Shown here: positions 25,042 through 32,611 of the stretch, piece by piece
Layout: each line of letters opens with the position of its first letter
Position numbering within the stretch: position 1 is the stretch's first letter
NCBI GenBank assembly: GCA_012270795.1
Contig: JAAXHO010000176.1
Coordinates: 1 to 32,669 of the forward strand
DNA from: Candidatus Poribacteria bacterium
GTDB lineage: Bacteria; Poribacteria; WGA-4E; WGA-3G
Direction of reading: 5' to 3'
Length of the DNA: 32,669 nt
Position numbers and translations under genes: made by a program
Notes under the pieces: model-generated
Seen by the model: the letters and a program-made list of their open reading frames with translations, nothing else
What the model was told of the DNA's origin: nothing
Database searches by the model: none

Positions 25042-25125
25042 GCCGGAGTGGTGAAATTGGTAGACGCACTGGACTCAAAATCCAGCGGACCTAGGTCCAT
25101 GTCGGTTCGAGTCCGACCTCCGGTA
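25042..25125 (+). tRNA. tRNA-Leu (anticodon CAA)
   Basis: An 84-base class II tRNA. The acceptor stem is GCCGGAG / CTCCGGT with the G1-U72 wobble also known from Escherichia coli tRNA-Leu and discriminator A. The anticodon stem CTGGA / TCCAG encloses the loop CTCAAAA, giving anticodon CAA (codon UUG). A long variable arm GGACC-TA-GGTCC follows, then the T arm GTCGG-TTCGAGT-CCGAC. CCA is not encoded. It has its own promoter and terminator. No integrase or attachment-site duplication was seen next to it. Confidence 0.96.
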
Positions 25126-25128
25126 TAC

Positions 25129-25164
25129 ACGATGGTGTTAACACACCATCGTTTCTCTTTTTAT
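25129..25164 (+). terminator. Rho-independent terminator of tRNA-Leu
   Basis: Perfect 10-bp stem ACGATGGTGT (25129-25138) and ACACCATCGT (25143-25152) with loop TAAC, followed by TTCTCTTTTTAT. It starts four bases after the tRNA, a textbook arrangement. Confidence 0.88.
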
Positions 25165-25232
25165 AGTAGATTTTAGAATTACCTGAACACTTTGATCTAT
25201 GCGTTTAGCCAAACCTAACGGACTACGTGTGT

Positions 25233-25261
25233 TGTAGCACAACCTAACAGGTTGTGCTACA
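25233..25261. repeat. Perfect palindrome TGTAGCACAACC
   Basis: Perfect 12-bp arms TGTAGCACAACC (25233-25244) and GGTTGTGCTACA (25250-25261) with loop TAACA. It lies 21 bases past the end of the convergent sugar isomerase gene, so it could help end that transcript, but no T-run follows in the minus direction. It looks like another short dispersed palindrome; an ancestor shared with the GTAGGAG family is possible. Confidence 0.6.
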
Positions 25262-25281
25262 GATATGCTTTACTATAATGG

Positions 25282-26073
25282 CTACATAGCGATAATTTTT
25301 CGCATCCGTTCTGCAAGATCGATTTGTGCGTCCCTATCCCCACCGACTTCGTGAATCACGTAACCATCATACCCAACAGAGCGAAACGCTTCCATCACTG
25401 CTGCCCAATCTGTATCTCCATCTAATAGGTTGACAAAACGATGCGCGCCTCGCGAGAAATCCTTGAAATGCACACGTTTGATGCGATGCCCGAGTTCGCG
25501 TATCCAATGTTCAGGGTACCCATAAGCCATCATGTTTGCGGTGTCAAGATAAGTACCAACCCAGTCACTGTCTATTTCATCAACGATTTCGCGCATCTCT
25601 TTCGGACTCAGCAGAAATTTATTCCAAACATTTTCTAACCCGATAGCGACTTTGTGTGCTTCAGCAGCAGGTGCAAGGTCTTTTAGGATTCCGACAAGGT
25701 TATCCCATACCTGCTGGTAAGTGCCTTCAACGCTGAGTTGTCCTGGGTGTAACAATATCCCACCTACACCGAGTGCGCCCGCGACTTCTAATCCACGTGC
25801 AAGTGATTTCGCGCCGTTTTCACGTTGTTCTCCATCCATGCTGAGTAAATTTCCACTATTATTGTATCCCGCGGTGATACTGCTTATTTCAACCCCTGCA
25901 GCTTCACACTTGGCAGCGATACCTTTTAGTTCTGTGTCACTTAGATTGATGTCTGTATCCTTGCCTTCACGAAAGGTAAGTTCAACTGCATCGTAGTCAG
26001 CATCTTGGCACAATGAAAGTGTATCTTCCAGTGACATGTTTCCAAGGATAATTTGGGTAACGCCTATCTTCAT
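25282..26073 (-). CDS. Sugar phosphate isomerase/epimerase-like TIM-barrel protein
   Basis: 263 residues of the xylose-isomerase-like / AP-endonuclease 2 superfamily. Strand-end motifs are visible in order: MKIGVTQIILG, DAVELTF, ISSITAGYNNSGNLLS, GGILLHPG, VAIGLENVWNKF (metal-binding E), GTYLDTANMMAYG (D), IKRVHFKDFSRG (H) and YDGYVIHEVGG (E), which together form the usual divalent-metal site. Members isomerise or epimerise keto sugars and inositols. The substrate is not predictable. An AGGA ribosome site lies seven bases before the ATG. It is 48 bases downstream of hflX on the same strand and may be cotranscribed. Confidence 0.88.
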   Translation of the reverse strand: MKIGVTQIILGNMSLEDTLSLCQDADYDAVELTFREGKDTDINLSDTELKGIAAKCEAAGVEISSITAGYNNSGNLLSMDGEQRENGAKSLARGLEVAGALGVGGILLHPGQLSVEGTYQQVWDNLVGILKDLAPAAEAHKVAIGLENVWNKFLLSPKEMREIVDEIDSDWVGTYLDTANMMAYGYPEHWIRELGHRIKRVHFKDFSRGAHRFVNLLDGDTDWAAVMEAFRSVGYDGYVIHEVGGDRDAQIDLAERMRKIIAM

Positions 26074-26121
26074 ATTGTATTCCTATTCTCCTTTTCGGTG
26101 AGTAACTGATTGTTTCAACGT

Positions 26122-27444
26122 TTATGTGTATGAGGTAGTTTGTAGAGATTTTGTATCCTGAACAGCAAATTGTGATACTGATTTGAGATAACGACTTGGC
26201 AATCTGGCTTTGACGTGAACTGCTGCCGCCTCATATTCAGTTTCCAACACAGTCCCGTGCTTATACAACATATCTAAAGTTTTTCCATCCGTATAAGGGA
26301 TGCTCAAATCAAGGGTTACACTGTGTGAAACAAAATGATCCGCTAATTTCTTCATTAGTTCTGATATGCCGTCACCGCGCTGTGCCGATATAGGTGCCGC
26401 ATGTGGATACCGTGTCTTTAGGATATGGAACTGGTCTTCCGTTTCAAGTTGGTCAATTTTATTGAACACCATGACTATATGAATGTCGGAAGCATCTAAT
26501 TCTGTAAGAACTTTATCCACTGCAGCGATCTGTGCCTCAGCTTCCGGGTGGCTTATATCAACGACATGCAATAGTAGGTCAGCTTGCGTAACTTCCTCCA
26601 AAGTTGCTTTGAAGGCCGCGACCAGTTGATGTGGTAACTTTTTGATAAAACCTACGGTATCACTTAACAGAATGTTTTGGTTGTCAGGTAAATTCACGCG
26701 CCGTGTCGTTGAATCCAATGTAGCAAATAGTTTGTCTTCCGCTAAGACATTTTCACCGGTCAACGTATTGAATAGTGTGGATTTCCCAGCGTTTGTATAT
26801 CCTACAAGCGACACTTTATTTTTCTCGGTTCTGTTCTGTCGTTGAAGTTGTCTGCGTTTTTCAACCGTCTCTAATGCTTTTTTGACTTGAGAGATTTGCC
26901 TACGCACCCACCGACGGTCCATTTCAAGCTGCGTTTCACCGGGCCCCCGCAATGCGCCGCTTCCGCTACCCCCACTTGTGGCAAGTCGTGAAAGGTGTGT
27001 CCACATCCGTGTGAGTCGTGGCAGCGCATATTCCAGTTGTGCTAATGTAACTTGCAGCCGTGCTTCGCTGGTCAATGCGCGTTGTGCAAAAACCTGTAGA
27101 ATAAGACCTGTTCTATCAACAGTCGCAATTTCAAGCATGTTCTCAATATTCCGTGTTTGTGCGGGTGTGAGTTCCTCGTCAAAGATGATTGCATCCGCTT
27201 CCAGTGCCGCTGCAACACCTTTGAGTTCCTCAACTTTGCCCTCGCCTATAAAGTATGTTGGGTTCGGAACATTGCGAGGTTGAATTGTCTCACAAACAAC
27301 TTCAATCCCAGCCGTTTCGGTAAGTTGGCGAAGTTCCTGTAAAGATTCTTCTGTTTCGTGCATCAAGGCATTTCGCAGTTTTACACCGACAAGGATCGCA
27401 CGAGATGGTGGATTAATGGGTTGTGTATCGTAAAGTTGTTGCAT
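26122..27444 (-). CDS. hflX: GTPase HflX
   Basis: 440 residues. HflX is a ribosome-associated GTPase that splits stalled 70S ribosomes under stress. The N-terminal HflX domain (AILVGVKL, TYFIGEGKVEEL, IIFDEELTPAQTRNIE) and the glycine-rich signature ALRGPGETQLEMDRR (164-178) are intact. The G domain has G1 GYTNAGKS (215-222), the threonine switch around 245, G3 DTVGF (262-266), G4 NKID near 335 and a G5-like ISAQ. A short C-terminal domain closes the protein. A good promoter lies 40-70 bases upstream (27486-27514). Confidence 0.96.
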   Translation of the reverse strand: MQQLYDTQPINPPSRAILVGVKLRNALMHETEESLQELRQLTETAGIEVVCETIQPRNVPNPTYFIGEGKVEELKGVAAALEADAIIFDEELTPAQTRNIENMLEIATVDRTGLILQVFAQRALTSEARLQVTLAQLEYALPRLTRMWTHLSRLATSGGSGSGALRGPGETQLEMDRRWVRRQISQVKKALETVEKRRQLQRQNRTEKNKVSLVGYTNAGKSTLFNTLTGENVLAEDKLFATLDSTTRRVNLPDNQNILLSDTVGFIKKLPHQLVAAFKATLEEVTQADLLLHVVDISHPEAEAQIAAVDKVLTELDASDIHIVMVFNKIDQLETEDQFHILKTRYPHAAPISAQRGDGISELMKKLADHFVSHSVTLDLSIPYTDGKTLDMLYKHGTVLETEYEAAAVHVKARLPSRYLKSVSQFAVQDTKSLQTTSYT

Positions 27445-27485
27445 ACCGCCTCTTTTGATATACGGAGTTCTAATGTTTCTATATA

Positions 27486-27514
27486 ATTTTATCAGAATAA
27501 TTCGCGGTTTTCAA
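27486..27514 (-). promoter_or_regulatory. Sigma70-type promoter of hflX
   Basis: Read on the minus strand: TTGAAA, a 17-base spacer and TAAAAT, 41 bases ahead of the hflX ATG. Five of six bases match in both boxes. Confidence 0.6.
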
Positions 27515-27532
27515 CTAAATCTTTACAAACCC

Positions 27533-27567
27533 AAAAATAGGCAGATACCCAAAACGGATACCTGCCT
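27533..27567 (-). terminator. Rho-independent terminator ending the minus-strand operon
   Basis: On the minus strand the RNA AGGCAGGUAUCC pairs with GGGUAUCUGCCU over 12 bases (two G-U pairs) across a five-base loop, followed directly by AUUUUU. It lies 68 bases after the stop codon of the metzincin-like gene and before the hflX promoter, so it separates the two units. Confidence 0.78.
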
Positions 27568-27634
27568 GTCAACTATATCACGCCACATAAGAACAGAGAC
27601 TGTCAGCATTTACACAAACGGGCTATCCGGGGAC

Positions 27635-29116
27635 TTAGCTTCCCTCTGGTGCCACGCTGATCTGGATCCATTCGCTGTAGGCTGTGCCTGCCGAGTTTGT
27701 TGCAGTAAATTGGATACTCCGCGTTTCGCTACGTGTGACTGTGCCACTGATAACACTCCCACTTATCGATAATCCAGTGGGGATCGACCCGCTATTGCGC
27801 GTGATCGTCGGACTGCCGGTGACATAACTACTCAAGTCTAAACTAAAACTATCTCCAACCGTGAGGTTGTAAGGATCCGGTATATCACTCCAAACAGGTG
27901 CGACAACCGGTGTCGGAGCAACAATGGAAATCTCAATCCATTCACTATTGGCAGACCCGGCAGTGTTAGTGGCTGTAAACCGTATACCTCGGTTCTCCAC
28001 GGTTGTCACCGTGCCACTCAAAACACCATTGCTTAAGGATAGACCTGCTGGAAGAACGCCACCATTTCTCGTGATCGTCGGACTGCCGGTGACATAACTA
28101 CTCAAGTCTAAACTAAAACTATCGCCTGTTGTGAGATTGTATGGGTCCGGTATATCACTCCAAACCGGCACAGACACCGGTAAAGACACCGTGACGGTAT
28201 AACTCACCTCCCCCATTAGCGACATATCCGACATCTTATAAGCAAGTGCCGTGATCGTATAATCCCCCGACACCCCACTCGGGAACGTATACGTCAGTGA
28301 AGCAGTCGTTGCCGTACCATCACCCCCGTCAGATTCTATATGCGTGCCACGCCCGGTCTCCCCCGGCCCCGCAATATACCACGTCGCACTGTAAAGTGCC
28401 TCCGAAGCACTCAAATTCGCTGTATGGCTATCCCCCGCAGTTGCTGTGTAAATGCCATCAGAGGAAACAAGGGTCACCGTGGGGGTTGTCGGTGCTGCAG
28501 ACTGATCATCATCATCATCATCATCATAGAACCCAATCGTCACTGTAGGTCCCTTGCTAACAGTTCCCGGCGCACCACCACCCGTCACAGCCAAATGCTC
28601 CCAATGCTCCTGATTTAAATACGGAACCCGTAAAACAGACACACCCTTCTTCGGATCCCTGGCATAAATATAATCATCATCGGGATCGTCCGGATCTTGA
28701 TTCGGATTCTCGACCATCTTGATTTGATAATAGTTCCCTTTCCTATCAAAATTATGCTCCATCCCTCCTTCTAATGCTGTCATAATACAGTTGAGATTCT
28801 CACAGTGGTTCAAGTTCAGGCCATGCAAAACTTCATGACTCACCGTGGAGCGCGTCAATACTTTTATTGCAGCGGCTATGCGTTTTGTCGCATTTTCTTT
28901 CTTTGTCACCCCCTCAGCAAATAAGCCTCGGCGTGTATAATCTTTCCACTTATCATCAATCATTTTTTCTATATTTCGGGTGTAGATTTTGGCTAACGAC
29001 CACTTGCAAGGGGGCGCAATCGCCATCCCTCCCAGCCGATCCTCCTGGACTGCATTTAACACCACATCCGTTTCTGCCTTGATTCGGATGGCATATACAC
29101 TTTTGGCACCCGGCAC
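27635..29116 (-). CDS. C-terminal part of a secreted archaemetzincin-like protein with Ig-like domains (frame-broken gene)
   Basis: 493 residues from GTG 29116; the same frame is open back to about 29155 and reads EPELESWGGTDEVPGAK, so the annotated start is artificial. HEVLHGLNLNHCENLNCIM (residues 94-112, bases 28781-28837) gives HExxHxxxxxHCx4CxM, the first half of the archaemetzincin signature; the usual Gly is Asn and the following CxxC is absent. A poly-Asp linker (DDDDDDD) leads to an Ig-like domain, then two 90-residue putative Ig (He_PIG-like) repeats starting VWSDIPDPYNLT. The first would bind zinc and may cleave peptides; activity is unproven. It is one gene with the fragments at 29056-29403 and 29400-30176, about 848 codons in total. 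Confidence 0.7.
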   Translation of the reverse strand: MPGAKSVYAIRIKAETDVVLNAVQEDRLGGMAIAPPCKWSLAKIYTRNIEKMIDDKWKDYTRRGLFAEGVTKKENATKRIAAAIKVLTRSTVSHEVLHGLNLNHCENLNCIMTALEGGMEHNFDRKGNYYQIKMVENPNQDPDDPDDDYIYARDPKKGVSVLRVPYLNQEHWEHLAVTGGGAPGTVSKGPTVTIGFYDDDDDDDQSAAPTTPTVTLVSSDGIYTATAGDSHTANLSASEALYSATWYIAGPGETGRGTHIESDGGDGTATTASLTYTFPSGVSGDYTITALAYKMSDMSLMGEVSYTVTVSLPVSVPVWSDIPDPYNLTTGDSFSLDLSSYVTGSPTITRNGGVLPAGLSLSNGVLSGTVTTVENRGIRFTATNTAGSANSEWIEISIVAPTPVVAPVWSDIPDPYNLTVGDSFSLDLSSYVTGSPTITRNSGSIPTGLSISGSVISGTVTRSETRSIQFTATNSAGTAYSEWIQISVAPEGS

Positions 29117-29403
29117 CTCGTCCGTCCCTCCCCAGGATTCGAGTTCCGGTTCACTTTCCTGACAAGATCATTGACCACAGGTTCTCCCCTCTCATTTACC
29201 CCTTTGTTTGGGGTTGCATCCCCCGCCTCATCATACACATACACCTCGGTGAACGGATTATGCCCCGACAACATGAACAGCGCACTGTCTACCTCTGTAA
29301 AGACGTGAACCGGCGTTTTTAAGGCACTGGCAAACCCATAAGCTTCGAACGGGAGACTGCCTAACCCATAGTCTGCCATACTTTCATGCACAGTGTATAT
29401 CAC
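29056..29403 (-). pseudogene. Middle part of the broken metzincin-like gene
   Basis: 115 codons in a frame between the two other parts. It opens with IYTVHESMADYGLGS, which continues the upstream fragment if one A is restored in the six-T run at 29408-29413 (top strand). The authentic part ends near GEPVVNDLV; the last 25-30 codons (NRNSNPGEGRTRC onward) are out of frame relative to the downstream part, which needs one more base at about 29140-29155. There is no internal stop or degenerate stretch, so the lesion is recent or an artefact of the sequence. Confidence 0.7.
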
Positions 29404-30176
29404 ATCCTTTTTTGTGGGTCCAGGCGTGTGAATCCTGCAGGTTTCCCATTTTCTACTGTCGTATACATCCCGCGATACTCATTATGGCGGGACCACCCAT
29501 CGCCGGGGTGATTGTTGATGTTCTTCGCCTTTTCTTCGCCATTTTCTACAATTTTTTTATAGGGCCCCAGCTCATCGTCTGCTATGGCTCTGGCTTGTGC
29601 CTCGTCAACATCCGCGATAAAGAAAAAATGCTTCTTCTCTTTTTCCCACCCGTCTGCAATGTTGTTATCGTTCACATCGGTCGGGATCCGTTCCGTGATG
29701 TCTATGGTCGTCCCTGAGACAGTGACGCGGATGTCCCCGTGGGCAGCCCAGTCCCGACACCGCACTTTGATAGACTTCGGTATCGAAGTATTCACAGAGT
29801 CATACTCATACGTGAGGGTCGTGCCATCTTCCGACACTGTCCAAAGACTATTCTCCATTGCATCAAAATAGAGATCGTTCTCAAGGGCAGATGCTGCCTT
29901 TGGACCTCCTAAAAAATCAGCTGTCTCCGCATTCGCAGCGATACCTTGAAAATTAGAAGATGTCAGAACCACCTTTATCGTGTGATCCTGCGTCGCACCC
30001 GTTATCTTTATATCCACATCAAAATCATAAGTTATCTGCGGAAACCCTTGCGGTAAATCGTTCTCATCAAACTTCGGGGTCACACCCCCAGTCACACTCA
30101 CCGCCGCACAGAGAGACGGAAAACAAAAATAACAAAAAAGGCATGTAAATGTGAAAAATAGAACACGGTTTTTCAT
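29400..30176 (-). pseudogene. N-terminal part of the broken metzincin-like gene (signal peptide)
   Basis: 258 codons. It begins with a signal peptide (MKNRVLFFTFTCLFCYFCF ending LCAA), preceded by AAAGGAG seven bases from the ATG. A beta-rich domain follows (VTPKFDENDLPQGFPQITYD to VTVSGTTIDITERIP), then an acidic loop DVNDNNIADGWE of the thrombospondin-type-3 style and a helical part ending GDGWSRHNEYRGMYTT. The frame closes at RM-stop, while the minus-one frame continues KKDVIYTVHES without a break, so I read this as the first third of a longer secreted protein. The leader just before it (29-40 bases) is nearly identical to the leader of the upstream paralogue at 31547. Confidence 0.75.
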
Positions 30177-30216
30177 TGAAAAATCTCCTTTATAATAAAA
30201 TTGAATGAAATTGAAA

Positions 30217-30408
30217 TTACCGGCGACCCCGCTGCAGTGTGTTCGCTAAGTCCGGGTCTACTTTTTGAAGTTTTTTCATGCCTTCTGCGGGGGTCTTCGC
30301 GTTTCTAAAGATTTGTGCAGCCCGCCGCATTCGTTCCGCACTCGGACGCGGGCCCGGTGCAACCGCTGGCTTCGAACCTTCCAACTGTTTGACGTGCTCT
30401 TGCATCAA
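30217..30408 (-). pseudogene. C-terminal piece of tandem paralogue A
   Basis: 63 codons matching the end of paralogue B: VKQLEGSKPAVAPGPRPSAE then RMRRAAQIFRNAKTPAEGMK. In paralogue B this segment follows EADFEKFLTQE in one frame. Here the frame breaks at GAAAG where B has GAAAAG, so a single A missing at 30413-30415 (TTT on the top strand) separates it from the main part at 30405-31547. Confidence 0.8.
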
Positions 30409-31547
30409 ATACTTTCAAAATCGGCTTCCGTCTTTATAGATGCCATCTGATGTAGCTGCTGGACAAAGTTCTCAAACCGCTTTTGTTCTTGTTGCGCCTT
30501 TTGTTGTGCCTGTTCCATCATTTTTTGTGTGTGTTGTTTTGCGAGTTCGCGCCTATCCACGGCTTCGCTTTTTGAAGGCTGGGAAAGATCGGTATCCGCC
30601 TCATCCTCAAACACATCAAAAAGCGGCACCCCCGATTCAAGACCCGGCACAACTTGCGGGGCAGGCCCATTTTCAACATTCACGGGTGCTGCAACAGGCA
30701 CATCCCCCACAGCCTTTGAACGCCCCTTTTTAGACAGCGGCCCCAAATGTGGGTTCCCCGAAAGAATCGCATCTATAGAACGCTGCACTAATTTCGCATA
30801 GTCCCGAGACCTTGTTCTGCCAGGATGTGCACGGACTATCTCAAGAGCCTTCTGATGATGTGCTAAGGCAGCACTGTAATCCCCAAGCACCTGATACGCA
30901 AAGCCAAGCCTGTCATGAATACGTTCTGGAAACGCACCAAGTCCCCGGCCTATAGGGTACATATCTACATACTTGAGTGCCTCCGTCCCATAATGGATCG
31001 CCAATTCAGGATAAATATCCAAGCCATAATCCAATAAATCGCTGAGCAAGCGTGGGTAATTCGGATGATACGCCACCAAAGGTTCCAGCCGCTCAAAGCG
31101 TAAACAATCATCAGGAGGAAGACGTACTCCGTTTTCGTCATACATGACGATACCTAATCGGGCGTAATATACCTCTTCTGAATAGGGGGCTTCCGCAATC
31201 ACACGGTTCAGAATGACGACTCTCTCTGCCCAGGGCGTAGGTCCCGTGCTCCCCTCAAACGCAGACCTGTAGAGTTCCATTAGGGTCATTGCTTCGCCTT
31301 GGTGCATCACCGTCTCGGGTGCCTCTGGCACCGTTCTGTGCCACTGCTCGCCTTCCCAGTATCCTGTCGCAAACGTTTCCCCTTGGGGTGGGGCTTTCAG
31401 AATAGGGGACGCAGCCACCTGTTCCGGTTCGGGCAGACTGCCAGCCGGTCGCTCAGTGTCTAAAGGGGGACCCACATTGTAGCAGAACCAAATGATTGTG
31501 AGCATCACAAGCACACCCAGTGCCCAATAAACCTTTTGCCTTTTCAT
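30405..31547 (-). CDS. Membrane-anchored TPR/coiled-coil protein, tandem paralogue A (broken near its C-terminus)
   Basis: 380 codons ending in a premature stop after EADFESI. It starts MKRQKVYWALGVLVMLTIIW, a single N-terminal anchor with a basic flank, with AAAGGAG seven bases upstream. The periplasmic part has a helical module (MTLMELYRSAFEG, ILNRVIAEAPYSEEVYYAR, RFERLEPLVAYHPNYPRLL), one clear TPR (IHDRLGFAYQVLGDYSAALA), a proline-rich linker, and a coiled coil rich in Q, K and E (QHTQKMMEQAQQKAQQEQKR). The natural C-terminus is the separate frame at 30217-30408. Paralogue B upstream is closely similar along its length. TPR plus coiled coil suggests a scaffold or adaptor; the adjacent metzincin-like gene suggests a shared role. 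Confidence 0.8.
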   Translation of the reverse strand: MKRQKVYWALGVLVMLTIIWFCYNVGPPLDTERPAGSLPEPEQVAASPILKAPPQGETFATGYWEGEQWHRTVPEAPETVMHQGEAMTLMELYRSAFEGSTGPTPWAERVVILNRVIAEAPYSEEVYYARLGIVMYDENGVRLPPDDCLRFERLEPLVAYHPNYPRLLSDLLDYGLDIYPELAIHYGTEALKYVDMYPIGRGLGAFPERIHDRLGFAYQVLGDYSAALAHHQKALEIVRAHPGRTRSRDYAKLVQRSIDAILSGNPHLGPLSKKGRSKAVGDVPVAAPVNVENGPAPQVVPGLESGVPLFDVFEDEADTDLSQPSKSEAVDRRELAKQHTQKMMEQAQQKAQQEQKRFENFVQQLHQMASIKTEADFESI

Positions 31548-31600
31548 AAGAAATCTCCTTTTTTATTTAAATTGAATGAAAATGAAATAACACAAAATCA

Positions 31601-32611
31601 TCAGCGAACCCGCAGTGTGTTTGCGAAGTCCGGGTCTACTTCCTGAAGTTTTTTCATGCCTTCTGCAGGGGTTTTTGCGTTTCTAAAGATTTGTGCAGCC
31701 CGCCGCATTCGCTCCGCACTCGGACGCGGGCCCGGTGCAGCCGCTGGTTTTGAACCTTCCAACTGTTTGACGAGCTCTTGCGTCAAAAACTTTTCAAAAT
31801 CGGCTTCCGTCTTTATAGATGCCATGCGGTGCAACTGCTTTACAAAGGTCTCAAACCGCTGTTTTTCTTGTTGCGTCCTTTTTTGTGCCTGTTCCATCAT
31901 TTTTTGCGCCTGTTGTTGTGCGAGTTTGCGCTTTGCTACGTCTTCGTTTTTTGAAGGCTGCGCAAGGTCGGCATCATCCGCAGGCCTCTCTGAAAGCGGG
32001 TCCCCCGGTTGGATACTCGGCAGGTTTTGAGGCTCCGAGACAGGCTCTGCCTCAACAGGGGCCCGAACAGGCAAACCGTCAACATCTGCAGCACGCCCCC
32101 TTTGAGCCAGCGGTCCCAAATGGGGTTTCCCCGCAAGAATCCGGTTCATCATAAATCTGGGTGTCTCCGGACGCAGATACGCCCCCCGATACGGATACGC
32201 TTCTACCAGACGCAGCGACTCTCGGTAATGTGCCAAAGCAGCACTGTAATCGCCAAGGTACTGATACGCATCCCCCAGCCAGTTATGAATATTTTCTGGA
32301 TACGCACCATGCCCCGAGTCCATGGGGTACATATCTACATACTTGAGTGCCTCCAACCCATAATGGATCGCCAATTCAGGATAGATATCCCCGCCAAACA
32401 TCACTAACTCTTCAAGCAAGTCTGGGTAATTTGGATGATACGCCACCAACGGTTCCAGACGCTCAAAACGTAAAGCCCTATCGTGAATCCACTCTCCGTT
32501 TTCATCACGCTCTGCGAGATGTATTCGGGCATAATATGCCTTTTCTGAATAGGGGGCTTCCCAATCACACGGTTCAGAATGGCGACCCGCTCTGCCCAAC
32601 CCGTGCTCCAT
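31601..32611 (-). CDS. Membrane-anchored TPR/coiled-coil protein, tandem paralogue B (main part; N-terminus frame-broken)
   Basis: The authentic sequence begins at EAPYSEKAYYARIHL; the first 17 or so codons (MEHGLGRAGRHSEPCDW) are out of frame. Modules match paralogue A: RFERLEPLVAYHPNYPDLL, the TPR IHNWLGDAYQYLGDYSAALA, the proline-rich linker, the coiled coil (QQQAQKMMEQAQKRTQQEKQ), and an intact C-terminus EADFEKFLTQELVKQLEGSK followed by RMRRAAQIFRNAKTPAEGMK. Its spacer to paralogue A (AAATTGAATGAAAATGAAAT) is nearly repeated between A and the metzincin-like gene, consistent with duplication of gene plus spacer. Confidence 0.8.
   Translation of the reverse strand: MEHGLGRAGRHSEPCDWEAPYSEKAYYARIHLAERDENGEWIHDRALRFERLEPLVAYHPNYPDLLEELVMFGGDIYPELAIHYGLEALKYVDMYPMDSGHGAYPENIHNWLGDAYQYLGDYSAALAHYRESLRLVEAYPYRGAYLRPETPRFMMNRILAGKPHLGPLAQRGRAADVDGLPVRAPVEAEPVSEPQNLPSIQPGDPLSERPADDADLAQPSKNEDVAKRKLAQQQAQKMMEQAQKRTQQEKQRFETFVKQLHRMASIKTEADFEKFLTQELVKQLEGSKPAAAPGPRPSAERMRRAAQIFRNAKTPAEGMKKLQEVDPDFANTLRVR

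Noticed and set aside
25042-25261. tRNA-Leu as an integration site for a mobile island
   Set aside because: No integrase, no duplicated tRNA 3-prime end and no island-like gene content next to it.
29400-29420. Programmed minus-one frameshift at the six-A run (minus strand CAAAAAAGG)
   Set aside because: The run permits slippage, but it is not a proper X XXY YYZ site and three other breaks in the operon lack such sites, so a common cause (sequence error or decay) is simpler.
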